Below are positions 1 to 9,984 of a DNA stretch of 64,000 nucleotides, in pieces; the stretch's first letter is position 1, and each line of letters opens with the position of its first letter. The stretch spans positions 1 to 64,000 of the forward strand of contig ARYC01000367.1 of assembly GCA_000711775.1 (NCBI GenBank), in the 5' to 3' direction. Position numbers and translations under genes: made by a program. The notes under the pieces are model-generated. The model ran no database searches and was not told the DNA's origin. It saw only the letters and a list, made by a program, of their open reading frames with translations. The stretch is from Oxytricha trifallax (Eukaryota > Ciliophora > Spirotrichea > Sporadotrichida > Oxytrichidae).

Positions 1-1169
1 AGTTAAAAGACACATGCAAAAACGTCATTTAAGTGAGTTTTTAATGCAAGATAAAGAAACATAAAAACTTATACCAGCCAAGAGAAAGTCCAATACTATA
101 GAGTCTTAAAGAGAGCAGGAAGAGAGACTTCAGAAGCAGAAACGTTTTGAGTCAATGAACCAACCAGCTAATGAATTATATATAGCATGCTTGTAAGAGA
201 GAGCTATGTATATACCTGCATTAAACGCAGTAGATCTCAGTTTTTGCATTGACAACTATTTACATATTGATGTGCCTAACAAGGCAAAACTCATAGTAGT
301 TGATGAGTATGCTTATAAAGTATATCCTTTCAAATATCTTATTAGGAACGAGCAGTATCAAAATGAGTTTGCCAATGAATACATAATACTAAGAGAGGCT
401 CATAAAAGGTAATGCAAGAACTTGCTTAAACTCGATGGAGTTATTCTTGGACATGGTTTTATTGCACTACGACTCAAGAAATTTGAAATGACTCTCAGAG
501 ATTATCTCTACCATAATAGATACCCAGATGACTTGAATGAGATACTCACGGAAATGACCAAGGGTGTGAAAGAGCTGCATGATCTAGGGTATGTTCATAG
601 AGATTTGAAGCCAGAAAATGTAATGCTAAATCTCTGTCCTTTAGAAATAGTAGTCATTGATTTCAATAGAGCAAGAAGGTAAGAAATAGTGACTTTAGCT
701 AAAGTGCTAGGCACACCTGGATACTTCCCAATAAGAGAGAAGTGGACTAATGGCTCTGTTTAGTGGGATGTCTGGGCGGTAGAAGCAATTATTTTAGAGT
801 GCGATATGGAAAGTATGTCGTACTTCGGAAAAAAGCAAGAAAAGTAATCAATAAGCATGGCTGTTAAACATATAAAGAAGGAAGATGTATGCACTTAGAT
901 TAAGAAAATGGTTGAGATGATCATAGTAAGAGCTCCAGCATATCCAAGATCATCATTAGAAGATATACTTGAAACATTAAAGAGAGCTAAGTTCAAGAGA
1001 TACCATAAAGATAAGCAGATAAAATTTGTTTGAATTAATGACATTTATACTCATTAAATATACATTAAATTCGCATCAAACCTGCGTTTTCTCTACTAAC
1101 CCCAATAAGACCCCAACTATACCCTACAAATCAAAGCACTTATAAACCTCACTAAGGTTTGGGGTTTTG
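1..1169 (+). mobile_element. TBE transposon, right part (nested in another TBE)
   Basis: Right end of a TBE-type transposon that begins left of the window. The terminal inverted repeat is at about 1095-1169. It contains the segment CAAATCAAAGCACTTATAAA shared by all TBE ends here, and ends in a degenerate G4T4 tip. The next three bases, ATT, fit the ANT target of TBEs. The sequence immediately following is the start region of the small ORF of another TBE, read in reverse. This element has therefore inserted into a second TBE. It is the most diverged of the TBE copies in the window. Confidence 0.85.
2..1033 (+). CDS. TBE 57-kDa-class zinc-finger/kinase-like protein, 3' part
   Basis: Open from the window edge to TGA at 1031-1033 when TAA/TAG are read as Gln (344 codons seen, at least six of them reassigned). 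The start is outside the window. It begins with the end of a C2H2-like finger (VKRHMQKRH), followed by a kinase-like domain. HRDLKPENVM (about 599-628) is a textbook catalytic loop. VIDFNRA follows, so the DFG magnesium motif is DFN. The activation-segment end reads GTPGYFP and the conserved WDVWA follows. Matching ORFs in the other TBEs here are mostly broken, so this diverged copy is notable for being open. The family's role in TBE biology is not established; kinase activity is inferred from motifs only. Confidence 0.8.
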
Positions 1170-1376
1170 ATTCATTGACTCCATCTAGTTTACAGATCTA
1201 AGAAAAGATATTCAAATTTAAGTTATTTACCTCTGTAAAACTTACAATTAAATATGGGCATCCTATGGAGGTCAACATCTAAGAAGGAAACGGAGAAAGT
1301 TTTGAGAACTGGTTTCAAACTTGAGAGATTGATATCAATTTCTACTGTTATAGTTCCATATTTTCAAATTTAAATT

Positions 1377-1423
1377 GGTACGTACTTAATTAGGAGCACC
1401 TCCTAAATCGGTACGTGCAATAA
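1377..1423. promoter_or_regulatory. Conserved TBE palindrome between divergent ORFs
   Basis: Inverted repeat GTACTTAATTAGGAGC ... CTCCTAAATCGGTACG lying between the divergently oriented zinc-finger/kinase and small ORFs. The same palindrome sits at the same place in the other TBEs (14042-14082, 27534-27575) and is expanded in the fourth (48127-48293). Position and conservation suggest a shared control or protein-binding site. Function is inferred. Confidence 0.5.
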
Positions 1424-1777
1424 TCAAATTATTATTTAAAGTAAAATTGGTTACTTCTTCCCCCATATTTAGAGCTGGATTGTCTCTTAACACTTACATT
1501 TCTTCTCTAATACTCTAAGAACTTCCCAATAAACTTGTAGGCTTGCAAAGTTCTCATATAAGCTCTCAGTTTTAGAGGCAGTTTTATAATTTTAAATTCA
1601 AATTTAAATATGGGCGCTAACATTTTAAGAAAAAAAAGAGCAATTCCATCAAACTAAATGAGACTAACCTTTGGCAGCAATAAAAAGTGTGATAGCTGTG
1701 AGATGAACTCTTAAAGAACTACCAGAGCTATTACTTGGGTCTCTGTTATTAAAATAGAAATTAATAATAGAAAATAA

Positions 1778-2988
1778 ATGGCAAATAAGTGTGTGGGAGA
1801 CAGAGAGGAGGAGAAAGGCATAAATGAAATTCCTTTACAAACTGAAGAAGTTGTAGTCTATTTTTGTGAGCTTTGTGAGAGAATATTTACTCATAAATCA
1901 AGCTGGTACAGACATATGAAGTAGCATAGAGAAGCCAAGCCTACTGTATACTTAAAGCACGACAAAATCGATGGGAAGTATGATTGCTTTGAGTGCCATA
2001 AGTAGTACCCTCATACAAGAGACTTGAAGAAACATCTTTTAAAAGCTAAAGACATAGAAATTGAAAAGCATCAAGTTGAGTTGAAGTTTCTGAACAAAAG
2101 AAAATCCAGGGAATATTCTTAAGCGGTAGTGCCTGAATAAGCTAATGAGTTAGAGTACGTAAAGAAGCACAGTAACCAACTAACCTCTGAAATCACAAAA
2201 ATCATGATCAAAATTCAATACAAGAAAATACCGGTTCTTGCGTAGATAGATTTAGATACTTCTTTAAAGTTATCTTATTCTAGAGGACTCCTTTGATAAG
2301 AAAGTTATCAATGATCATCAATACGCATACAAGGTGTATCCCTTCAACTATCTCTTAAGTGATGATAAATATTAGATGGAGTTTACAAATGAGTATCAAG
2401 TACTCACTCAAGCAAAGTTTAAAGAGTATAGTTACTTAATCAAGCTAGATGCTGTTCTCCTTGCCAAGGATCATGTTGCTTTCAGACTTCCACTCTACGA
2501 AATGACCCTAGAGATTTCATAACAGATCAAAGGAATCATAAGTAACTTGGATAAATAGCAACTCAGACCATACAAGGTATAAAAAGCCTCACAAGTTAGG
2601 GTTTGTTCACAGAGATTTGAAGCCAGAAAATATAATGATAAACTTCTCACCTGTAAGAGTAACAATAATCGATTTCAACAGAGCCTAAAGAGTGGAAGTA
2701 TCAAGGCTTGGAACTGTAATGGGAACACAAGGATACTATCCAGAAAGAAAAGACTGGAGAGATGGAGACTTTTACTGGGATGTGTGGGCATTAGCAACAA
2801 TAATAAAAGACTGCGAAATGCCTCGCAACGATTACTACTCTACAAGGTGCGAGAAAGATGCTAAACAAAGAATAAAGCAATTTATAGACAAAAAAAGAGT
2901 ATCTCAATCAATAAAACAAATGGCAGAATAAATAATAATAAAACCAAACACAAGATCAGACATAAAAATAGAGCAGATAGAGATGTGA
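1778..2988 (+). pseudogene. TBE 57-kDa-class zinc-finger/kinase gene, frameshifted
   Basis: ATG at 1778, TGA at 2986-2988. Two C2H2 fingers are visible near the N-terminus (CELCERIFTHKSSWYRHMKQH-type at about 1867-1930 and CFECHKQYPHTRDLKKHL at about 1984-2038), followed by a kinase-like domain with HRDLKPENIM and DFNRAQ. Compared base by base with the open copy at 27937-29151, it has lost CT near 2262, one base near 2508 (ATGACCCTA-GAG) and one near 2583. The reading frame is therefore broken in the middle and reappears in another frame at about 2692. Other differences are minor, so inactivation is recent. Confidence 0.85.
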
Positions 2989-3340
2989 TTAAGCAAGATA
3001 AACTTTATACCTCTCCCGCATGATCAAATATTGCATTTTGAGTGATTAAAATAAATACATTTAATTTATTTCACATTAAAACCTATTAATAACCCCAACC
3101 CATAGCAAGTTCCCTACAAATCAAAGCACTTATAAACCTCATTAAGGGGTTTTGGGGTTTTGACTGGACAAACGATTTTTTATAATGTAATGTAAATAAC
3201 TGGCATTTTTTAAAAGCAAAGTTCTATAAAAAGACAAAATAATTTTTTATTTTTTCAAAAATTTATTTAGGTAAATTATTCTCCATATTTTATGTTAATC
3301 AATATTACAGGGAATTTTAAATTTCAATAATTAAATAATT

Positions 3341-3630
3341 TAAATAATAATCAAAGCTTTTCAATAAATATAACATGGGATGGTAGGGACCTAGAACCAA
3401 AACCTAATGCAAGTTCAAATGCATATCTTCCAAACTACGCTCCCTAATTTTATGAGAAACCAAGGGATATTGTAATAATTGCTGGTGCACAAGCCTCCCT
3501 TACGCTGCCTGATTATTATGATCCCAATCCAAATGATAAAGTTACAGTTAAATTTGAAACACCTGAAAGGTATAAGTAATACTTTAAACTGTAGAATCAA
3601 AATACTATTATAAATCCCAATCAATTATTC
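3341..3630 (+). CDS. Gene 1 block F: cadherin/dystroglycan-like extracellular segment
   Basis: Reads NNQSFSINITWDGRDLEPKP at its start, then YLPNYAPQFYEKPRDIVIIA and LPDYYDPNPNDKVTVKF. The acidic D-P-N-P-N-D turn is typical of calcium-binding cadherin-like or CADG repeats. In-frame TAA/TAG codons sit at positions where a Gln is natural. The right edge is the pointer TTATTC (3625-3630). Essentially identical to 29504-29793 and clearly homologous to 55363-55696. Confidence 0.8.
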
Positions 3631-6600
3631 TTGCAATTACTTATGAAATAAGTAAAATAATAACTAGAATTCTTAAATGAAATTAATAAGGTAAAATTTT
3701 TGAAATAAAAAGCGATTGATTTATCTTAAATACAAGAACGAGATATATAATTGATTCAGTGTTATTATGATTAATCAAGAAACTTAAAGTATTTAGGTTT
3801 TTTTCCAATCTCCACTCTTATATTTTGATACATTTTTCCGTTTTAAGCCTTCACCTCTCCATTGATAGAGAGAAATCGGCACAATCTTAGTCTATCGAGT
3901 TGGTGTCTTCGTGAATAGCACGGTATTGTACCCGCTCACCCCAGTTTATCTCCAAGTCCTGCTAATATTTCTGCGAATATCGTGTTTATCTGCTGTGACA
4001 CCGATAGTAACAGTATACTGTTCTACATCTGTAACAACTGTAAAAAAACAGTATCGCAATATTTTGCAATTTTTTTACATAAAAAGTGTTGTTGTCAATT
4101 ACTATCTTCATGAGTATACTTCGATATTTCAGATTTGCCTAAAATGTTTCTGCTTTAGCAGAAACGTATTACTTTTTAGAGAATATTTTTTAATGAAAAG
4201 TGTTTTAATTTTAGGCAAATCTGAAATATCGAAGTATACTCATGAAGATAGTAATTGACAACAACACTTTTTATGTAAAAAAAATTGCAAAATATTGCGA
4301 TACTGTTTTTTTACAGTTGTTACAGATGTAGAACAGTATACTGTTACTATCGGTGTCACAGCAGATAAACACGATATTCGCAGAAATATTAGCAGGACTT
4401 GGAGATAAACTGGGTGCTACAATACAATACCGTGCTATTCACGAAGACACCAACTCGATAGACTAAGATTGTGCCGATTTCTCTCTATCAATGGAGAGGG
4501 GAAGGCTTAAAACGGAAAAATGTATCAAAATATAAGAGTGGAGATTGGAAAAAAACCTAAATACTTTAAGTTTCTTGATTAATCATAATAACACTGAATC
4601 AATTATATATCTCGTTCTTGTATTTAAGATAAATCAATCGCTTTTTATTTCAAAAATTTTACCTTAATATTGTTTTTTTTACAAAGAAATGATTGAATTT
4701 AAAAAAGTTGAAAAATTTCCCTCCTTATTCAGTTTATTATTATAAATTCATAATATTAATATAATATATTTAATATGGAAAAATTGTAATTTTTAAATAT
4801 AAATTTAAATTTAATTAATTAAAACAGCCACTAATTTGCATGAAGTTTAAATAAAATTTGATAAAGTAAGTTTACAAAAAATGTCTGTAATAATTGGCTG
4901 TTACTATGCACGAACTTTAATAAAAAGTTAGAAAGTTCGAATCCTCCTTTGGAATTTCTTTTATTTTTGTTTTAAAAAAGTTCAAAATAATATTGGAACT
5001 AAAAATAAAAGAAATTCCAAAGCAGAATTCGAACTTTCTAACTTTTTATTAAAGTTCGTGCATAGTTACGGCCAGTTATTACAGACATTTTTGTAGACTT
5101 ACTTTATCAAATTTTATTTAAACCTCATGCAAATTAGTGGCTGTTTTAATTAATTAAATTTAAATTTATATTTAAAAATTACAATTTTCCCCATTTTTAA
5201 TATACTATATTAATAGTTATAAATAGGCTGGATATATTAGTCAAGCAATTTAATATCTAAAAAAATAAAGGTGTGTAATATAAGATAGCTTGTATCATTA
5301 TGCTAAAAATCTTAAAAATTAATATCTTAAAATTAGGCATTCTTTAATGAAATAAGTAATAATTTTATCCAGAGATCTAAGTAATTCAATTTTATTCATT
5401 TAATATGAAATTTTGTGAAAAATAAAATGATTTTATTAATTCTTAAAAATATTGAAATTATTCACTTTATTTGATGCTGGATTTCCTGAACTCGGTGATT
5501 AATTTTTAATAGTTACTTTAAGAGATAATAATCCTTCAAACCCTAAAGAGTCTAAATACTTAATAAAGGTTTCTTTTATTTATAATAATCATAATCAAAT
5601 GGAAAATCCAAATGTCAACAATGTAAGCATAGACAATTCAACTCAATCAATTTATTCTTTTGCTAATTACAAACAAATAAGTATTAATAAAGTCACACCA
5701 ACAGGATTAATTATTTTGAAATTTGAGAAAAGTATAAATATTACAAATTTAACTTATGCCCAAGAACTTATCAAGAAGTCTCTTAAATTAGACTTTTTAG
5801 ATTAAAACATTTAGTTTAAATGGGAGATTGTTGATTTATAAACTAACTAAATATCAATACAAGTATATTTTAACAATCCACTACTGATATCCTCATCTTA
5901 GGATAAGACTTAACTGAATATAGTATTAGTTGATCCTAGCGTTTTCTTAAATCTAAAAACTAATTAATCAATGATCTTAGATTGGACAATGCCTCCACAA
6001 ATAAATCTCTAAGACAATGATTACTTCTTATTAATGTCACAATTTTTCAACACAACACTTTCATCACTTATGATCACAAGAGTTACAACTTAAATTGCAA
6101 TTTCTCAATCTTTGTAAACAATTTAACCTTTAAATATTTTTAATTAATTTAGCTTTAATATGTAAAGAAATAAATCAATACTTCATTACATACTATTATT
6201 CAAAGCAAAACTTTTTACAATTAAAATTTGCAAAATTTCTGCACCATTTATTTAAGCAATTTAATCTTTTATAGATTTAAATAAAATTATATGCTAAGCT
6301 CAAAAATGATATAAATTTACTTATATATAGATTAATTATATTCGTTAATGTTAGAGTCTTCAATAAAAATTAAAAGATTTTCGTAATTATTCATAAATTC
6401 AAATACTGATTCTCACTATAAATTCTTATCTATTATCATTGCTTATGTTTTATTTTCAATTATTTAACTTAAATAATTATATAAGTTTACATTATTTAAT
6501 GTGGGGGCTTATCAACAGCCAATAGATAATATCTCACTCTCCCTTGTTAAATATAGTTATTCCCTCAAACTTGTATTACTTTTTTCAACTCATAGTAGGA

Positions 6601-9600
6601 ACACTCAAATTTGATTTCTTATTTTCAGATTAAATAATTAGAGATACTTTTGATCTTAAGAATTCATATTAACCATACTCAGATGATTTCAATAATTTTG
6701 GATATACCTCAAGTTAAGCCATTTAAAACATTGGATTCAACATTTATATATTGATACTTTCGCCTGTCTTAATATGCCTAAGTTTTTGTCTCACTTAAAT
6801 TTCAAATGTATTTCCAAAGTAAGATCATAAATTTATAACTTGTGTTTTAGATTGGCAAGACCTGCTAAGTTTTTAAGCAGATTAATGATATTTAAGTTTC
6901 CGCTAAGGCTTTTGATTGAATCTTACATAAATATTCTATTAAGTGCATGTATTAATTTTCATTTCTTAAGCTTTGGAGATAATAAAGGGGAAGTCTTTTC
7001 ATCAATCTTATCCCTTATTTTGTTTGTAAGTACAATTTATTCATATAATAATACATTAGATTCTGTCAGTAGCAATTCCTTTCATGTCAGGCTTATATCT
7101 TTATTAAATAAATAACTCAAAGCTGACCAAAGAAAACCCTATTTCAAGTTTGTACTAAGATTTAAAAACAAATAAGAGGTCAGCACTGATGTTTTATTCT
7201 TTATTTTTCATAAGAAGAGCGATTCTAGTGATAAGCATGCTTTACTTCTCAGATTTTCCATATATGTAGCTTCTAATATTCAAAGTCTAAGCATATATTC
7301 AACTGGGTTATTTAATTACCGTTTTACCTTTTGATAATAAAAAGCTCAATATTATGGAGATAATTAGTAAATATTTTAGTATATAAGAAAACATATTAAT
7401 TTTAATATTTAATTTGGCAATTATAATTATGCTAAAATAATAATACTTAATCTTCATTAAATGGTATTTTATTATATAAATTTGAGTTTAAATTTATATT
7501 TTTCGAAATTTTCTTAAATTAATTCTTAGAATACAACTCATAATTTATTTTTCAATTTATATCTTTCCTTACTGTAATTTATATTTCAAAATAAATAAAT
7601 CAAACTTCACCAATTTAGATAATTTATTCTTTTTATGAATAAATTAAATTTTTACTAAATGAATGAAGCACTATTATTTAAATAGTACTAAATTTATAAT
7701 TATTAGTTTCAATAATATTAAACAATTTTGAGTTATTATATTAACAATTTCTAACTAGGTAAGTATTTATAATAATGCTTGATTTTGCAGTAAATAAATT
7801 TAAGTGTGTCGATATTATTACAAAGTATAAAAGACTAATAAAATACTATCTATTTTTTCAATTATATATTGATTTAGTATTTTTAAAATCAAACTTGAGT
7901 AAACCTTTTTTTTAGTTTATAATTTTTTTAAGAAAAATCAATATTGTAGAAATATTTTTAATTTTGTGAAATTTTCATTTATTAAATTAAATTATTGAAG
8001 AAATACTTTTGAATTTGGAAAATTAATTATAATTAAATTAATAATAAATCAAAATTGTGGCAGTTAAAGTTTATTAATTTTAATGATCTAGGGCTCATTC
8101 GATAGGGAAATCAAAATTTTCTGGACCTTACTATTAGCTGTACTATTTTATCGCATCTCTGAAGCGAGATAACTTCACTTTAATTAAACGCTTCTAAATT
8201 CATTAAATTATACCCTCACATTAAAGTCAAGTTATCTCGTTCCAGGGATGCAATAAAATAGTACCGCCAATAGTAAAGTCCAGCTAATTTTGATTTCCTT
8301 ATCGAATGAGCCCTAGATCAATAAAATTGATAAACTTTAACTACCACGATTTTGATTTATTATTAATTTAATTATAATTAATTTTCCAAATTCAAAAGTA
8401 TTTCTACAATAATTTATAATAATTTTCCTGTGAAATTTTTGATTAAATTATATTAAATAAGGGTTTTCATTTTCATTGATCAACGAAGAAAATTACAACA
8501 TACTTTGTGAAAAATTAATTCCATAATATATATTAATCTAGATTCCTCTTTTTCGACTCCCATCATATCAAATTAATAATAACTGAAGAAATCACTTTAT
8601 AATTAGATTTTTTAATTTCTGAATAATTATTGATAAAAATCACCACTTTTAAACATTTTATAATAAAATTAGGATTCTAAAATCTACTGTAAATCCTATA
8701 ATACTTGGAATAGTTACTATTTATTCAGAATGTTTGATATATTTCACAGATTTCATACAAGATCCTTAATTAAAATATAACATTAAAACTCACAAATTTC
8801 TTTAGTCATTTTATGTATATATAACTTTCATATTTATCATACTTTAATCTGCATAATTAAATACCGATATATCAATAAAATTTTTAAGAATTTAAAATAT
8901 ATTATAGAAGCAATATATTAGAAAGAGGAAGTAAAAATTTTATAATATATATATATATATATTTATAAATTCTAATTAGTGTGAATTAATCTACAATTTA
9001 TGAACTACTCTGATTGTTTCGAAAGAGAATTTAGTCATTACTGGACTTATCTTTTAGTGGCACTATTTATATTATTAGTGATTTAAAGCGAGTGAATTTG
9101 GATTTATAAAAATATAATTTTGAAAAATCGCTAAATTAAAATCTTTAACTCTATGATAAAATAAAATAATTAAAATGACTAGGAATACTCAAATAATGCT
9201 CATTATACTTTATTTTAAAGTAAAATATTTTCATATAAGTATATCCCCAAAAAGCTAATCTTACTCTAAGATAAAAATATTATGAGTTAGAATAAGTTTA
9301 AAATTGGCAAGAAATTTATATTTTGAAAATTTAACTTTTGACAAAAAGATTAAATTTTCTAAAAATATTACAAATACCGTTTCTGTAGAGCATATTAAAA
9401 TTTCATTTAAAATCCAAACTTATTTCTAAAATATATCAATATTTACTATTTAAGTTTTAATTGGATGGGTAATGCTTCTGCTTATTTCTGCAATAACTTT
9501 AACAAACCTCATTATTATGGTGTATGAATTGTTTGCTATAATAAAAGTTGGGTTTAAGAAATATAGAAGATATTTTTCCACAATGAATTTAAAGAGAACA

Positions 9601-9984
9601 TTTTTCAGTTTTATAAACTTCAAAAACAATGTTAAAATAAAGAATGAATAATCCTTAAATTAAACAGAGCAAATCTTAATAGATCAAACATCTCATTCAA
9701 TTGCTAATGAAAGGAAGCGCTTTTAATAAATAAGTTCACGAATTTAAGAAATTAATAAACTTGATAAAGATATTTCAAAATTTAGGAGAATTGCTGTTCA
9801 GGGAAATTCTCAAAAATTTTAAGATTAGCATTCTAATAATATTTTGGGATGTATGGACTAACAAACTGAAATATTACATAAAACTGAAAATCAAAAAAGT
9901 GATTGTTAAATTGATTTTTCTTCTAGGAAACAATAAAATAGAGTCAACATTTTATTGGAAGAAATAACTGATGATGAAAAATGA
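3341..9984 (+). CDS. Gene 1: cadherin-like multi-pass membrane protein, 3' part (interrupted by IESs)
   Basis: Leftmost of three tandem paralogues. The 5' half lies left of the window. Coding blocks in order are 3341-3630, 5458-6133, 6495-7367 (two small introns), 8667-about 8800 and about 9450-9984, ending at TGA 9982-9984. Adjacent blocks end and begin with the same short word: TTATTC (3625/5458), TTTAA (6129/6495) and AATTAG (7362/8667). Keeping one copy restores the frame each time, which is the behaviour of IES pointers. The block at 3345-3625 has a dystroglycan/cadherin-like DYYDPNPNDKVTVKF motif. Later blocks hold several hydrophobic helices, and the tail is charged and Gln-rich. I infer a surface protein of the large ciliate cadherin-like (CADG) membrane family. 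No in-frame TGA was seen in these blocks. Confidence 0.75.
3689..4664. mobile_element. Palindromic (fold-back) insertion with TA target duplication
   Basis: Near-perfect inverted repeat. Arms of about 455 bp (3689-4144 and 4211-4664) surround a loop of about 66 bp. Ends read AGGTAAAATTTTTG. It is flanked on both sides by TA (3687-3688 and 4665-4666). The otherwise near-identical gene 2 locus at about 29850 reads straight through as ATTAATAATATTG, which is exactly the empty site with one TA. It lies within the IES between blocks F and G. No coding sequence was recognised inside; the 115-codon ORF within it is an artefact of the arm. Confidence 0.85.
4738..5227. repeat. Palindromic repeat within IES F-G
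   Basis: Second inverted repeat in the same IES, with arms of about 225 bp (about 4738-4965 and 5000-5227) around a short loop near 4980. It is shared with gene 2 (about 29928-30408), so it predates the duplication. The arms contain AAAGTTCGAATCC, which resembles a tRNA T-arm, but no tRNA fold was found around it. Confidence 0.75.
5458..6133 (+). CDS. Gene 1 block G: extracellular segment
   Basis: Starts at pointer TTATTC (5458-5463) and reads LFDAGFPELGDQFLIVTLRD, then MENPNVNNVSIDNSTQ, KVTPTGLIILKFEKSINIT, and finally MPPQINLQDNDYFLLMSQFF. It runs unbroken to pointer TTTAA (6129-6133). Several TAA/TAG codons are read as Gln. The gene 3 counterpart is split by two extra IESs, whereas genes 1 and 2 are continuous here. 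Confidence 0.8.
6495..7367 (+). CDS. Gene 1 block I: membrane-spanning region
   Basis: Begins at pointer TTTAA and reads LMWGLINSQQIISHSPLL. It then gives the hydrophobic helix NIGFNIYILILSPVLICLSF, the basic juxtamembrane RPAKFLSRLMIFKFPLRLL, more hydrophobic stretches, and SLYQDLKTNKRSALMFYSLF. It ends at pointer AATTAG (7362-7367). Two GT-AG introns (6819-6850 and 7026-7059) must be removed to keep frame. Both are found at the same positions in gene 3 with different sequence. Confidence 0.8.
6819..6850 (+). other. 32-nt spliceosomal intron in gene 1
   Basis: GTAAGATC ... TGTTTTAG. Removal joins CCA AA to A TTG GCA in frame. Gene 3 has a 32-nt GTAAG...TAG intron at the same place (59940-59971) with different interior sequence, and gene 2 has the same intron at 32003-32034. 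Its placement and GT-AG ends favour an intron over an IES. Confidence 0.75.
7026..7059 (+). other. 34-nt spliceosomal intron in gene 1
   Basis: GTAAGTACAA ... ACATTAG between CTT ATT TTG TTT and ATT CTG TCA. The gene 3 counterpart is 35 nt (60147-60181) and the gene 2 counterpart is 32210-32243. Exon frame is kept in all copies. Confidence 0.75.
7368..8666. other. IES between gene 1 blocks I and J
   Basis: About 1.3 kb of AT-rich non-coding DNA flanked by pointer AATTAG (7362-7367 and 8667-8672). It contains the fold-back element at 7992-8412. The gene 2 version is shorter because it lacks that element. No gene was seen. Confidence 0.7.
7992..8412. mobile_element. Fold-back repeat family, copy FB1
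   Basis: Inverted repeat with outer ends TTATTGAAGAAATACTTTTG / mirrored, inner motif GTGGCAGTTAAAGTTTAT, and a core carrying TGGACTTTACTATT-like and ATCTCGTTCCAGGGATG-like words. The same core occurs in copies near 11.5, 17.2, 37.4 and 52.1 kb. The corresponding gene 2 IES (about 33165-33200) lacks it. Confidence 0.75.
8667..8800 (+). CDS. Gene 1 block J: short membrane-associated exon block
   Basis: After pointer AATTAG it reads RILKSTVNPIILGIVTIYS, then ECLIYFTDFIQDPQLKYNI. It is nearly identical in gene 2 (from 33435) and conserved in gene 3 (from 61277). The right boundary is approximate because the next pointer could not be fixed. Confidence 0.7.
8801..9449. other. IES between gene 1 blocks J and K
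   Basis: AT-rich spacer with a TA microsatellite at about 8941-8962. At about 9005-9085 there is a degenerate half-copy of the fold-back core (ACTGGACTTATC...GTGGCACTATT). No coding sequence was recognised. Confidence 0.6.
9450..9984 (+). CDS. Gene 1 block K: last membrane helix and cytoplasmic tail
   Basis: Reads VLIGWVMLLLISAITLTNL (a helix), then VYELFAIIKVGFKKYRRY, FSTMNLKRTFFSFINFKNN and a polar Gln-rich tail ending at TGA 9982-9984. Basic residues after the helix suggest a cytoplasmic face. The last about 200 bases diverge sharply from gene 2, although the two genes are almost identical before about 9770. Confidence 0.8.

Larger units (their letters stand above)
1170..3162 (+). mobile_element. 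TBE remnant interrupted by the preceding TBE
   Basis: Right half of a TBE. It starts inside the small (22-kDa-class) ORF, whose first codons read in reverse at 1173-1185, and runs through the zinc-finger/kinase ORF to an inverted repeat with G4T4 tip at about 3090-3162. The transposase half is missing here because the element at 1-1169 inserted at the small ORF and the rest lies outside the window. Its right flank (ACTGGACAAACG) is identical to the flank of the TBE ending at 29325. The two copies therefore descend from one insertion that was duplicated with its host locus. Confidence 0.85.

Noticed and set aside
3415-3624. Minus-strand 69-codon ORF (also at 29578 and 55492)
   Set aside because: Antisense to block F. 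Conserved only because the + strand encodes the DYYDPNPND segment.
3911-4258. 115-codon + strand ORF and similar ORFs in palindromes (e.g. 57591-57791, 58368-58565)
   Set aside because: They lie entirely within inverted-repeat arms or spacers, have low-complexity composition, use no family motif and have no counterpart in the paralogues.
4930-5040. tRNA-like GTTCGAATCC in the palindrome of genes 1 and 2
   Set aside because: Only the T-loop word is present, in both arms. No cloverleaf could be built.
6840-7115. 91-codon ORF starting MCFRLARPAKF (also at 32024)
   Set aside because: Its first codons are intron sequence and its end reads through a second intron in the wrong frame. The real exon block is 6495-7367 with two introns removed.
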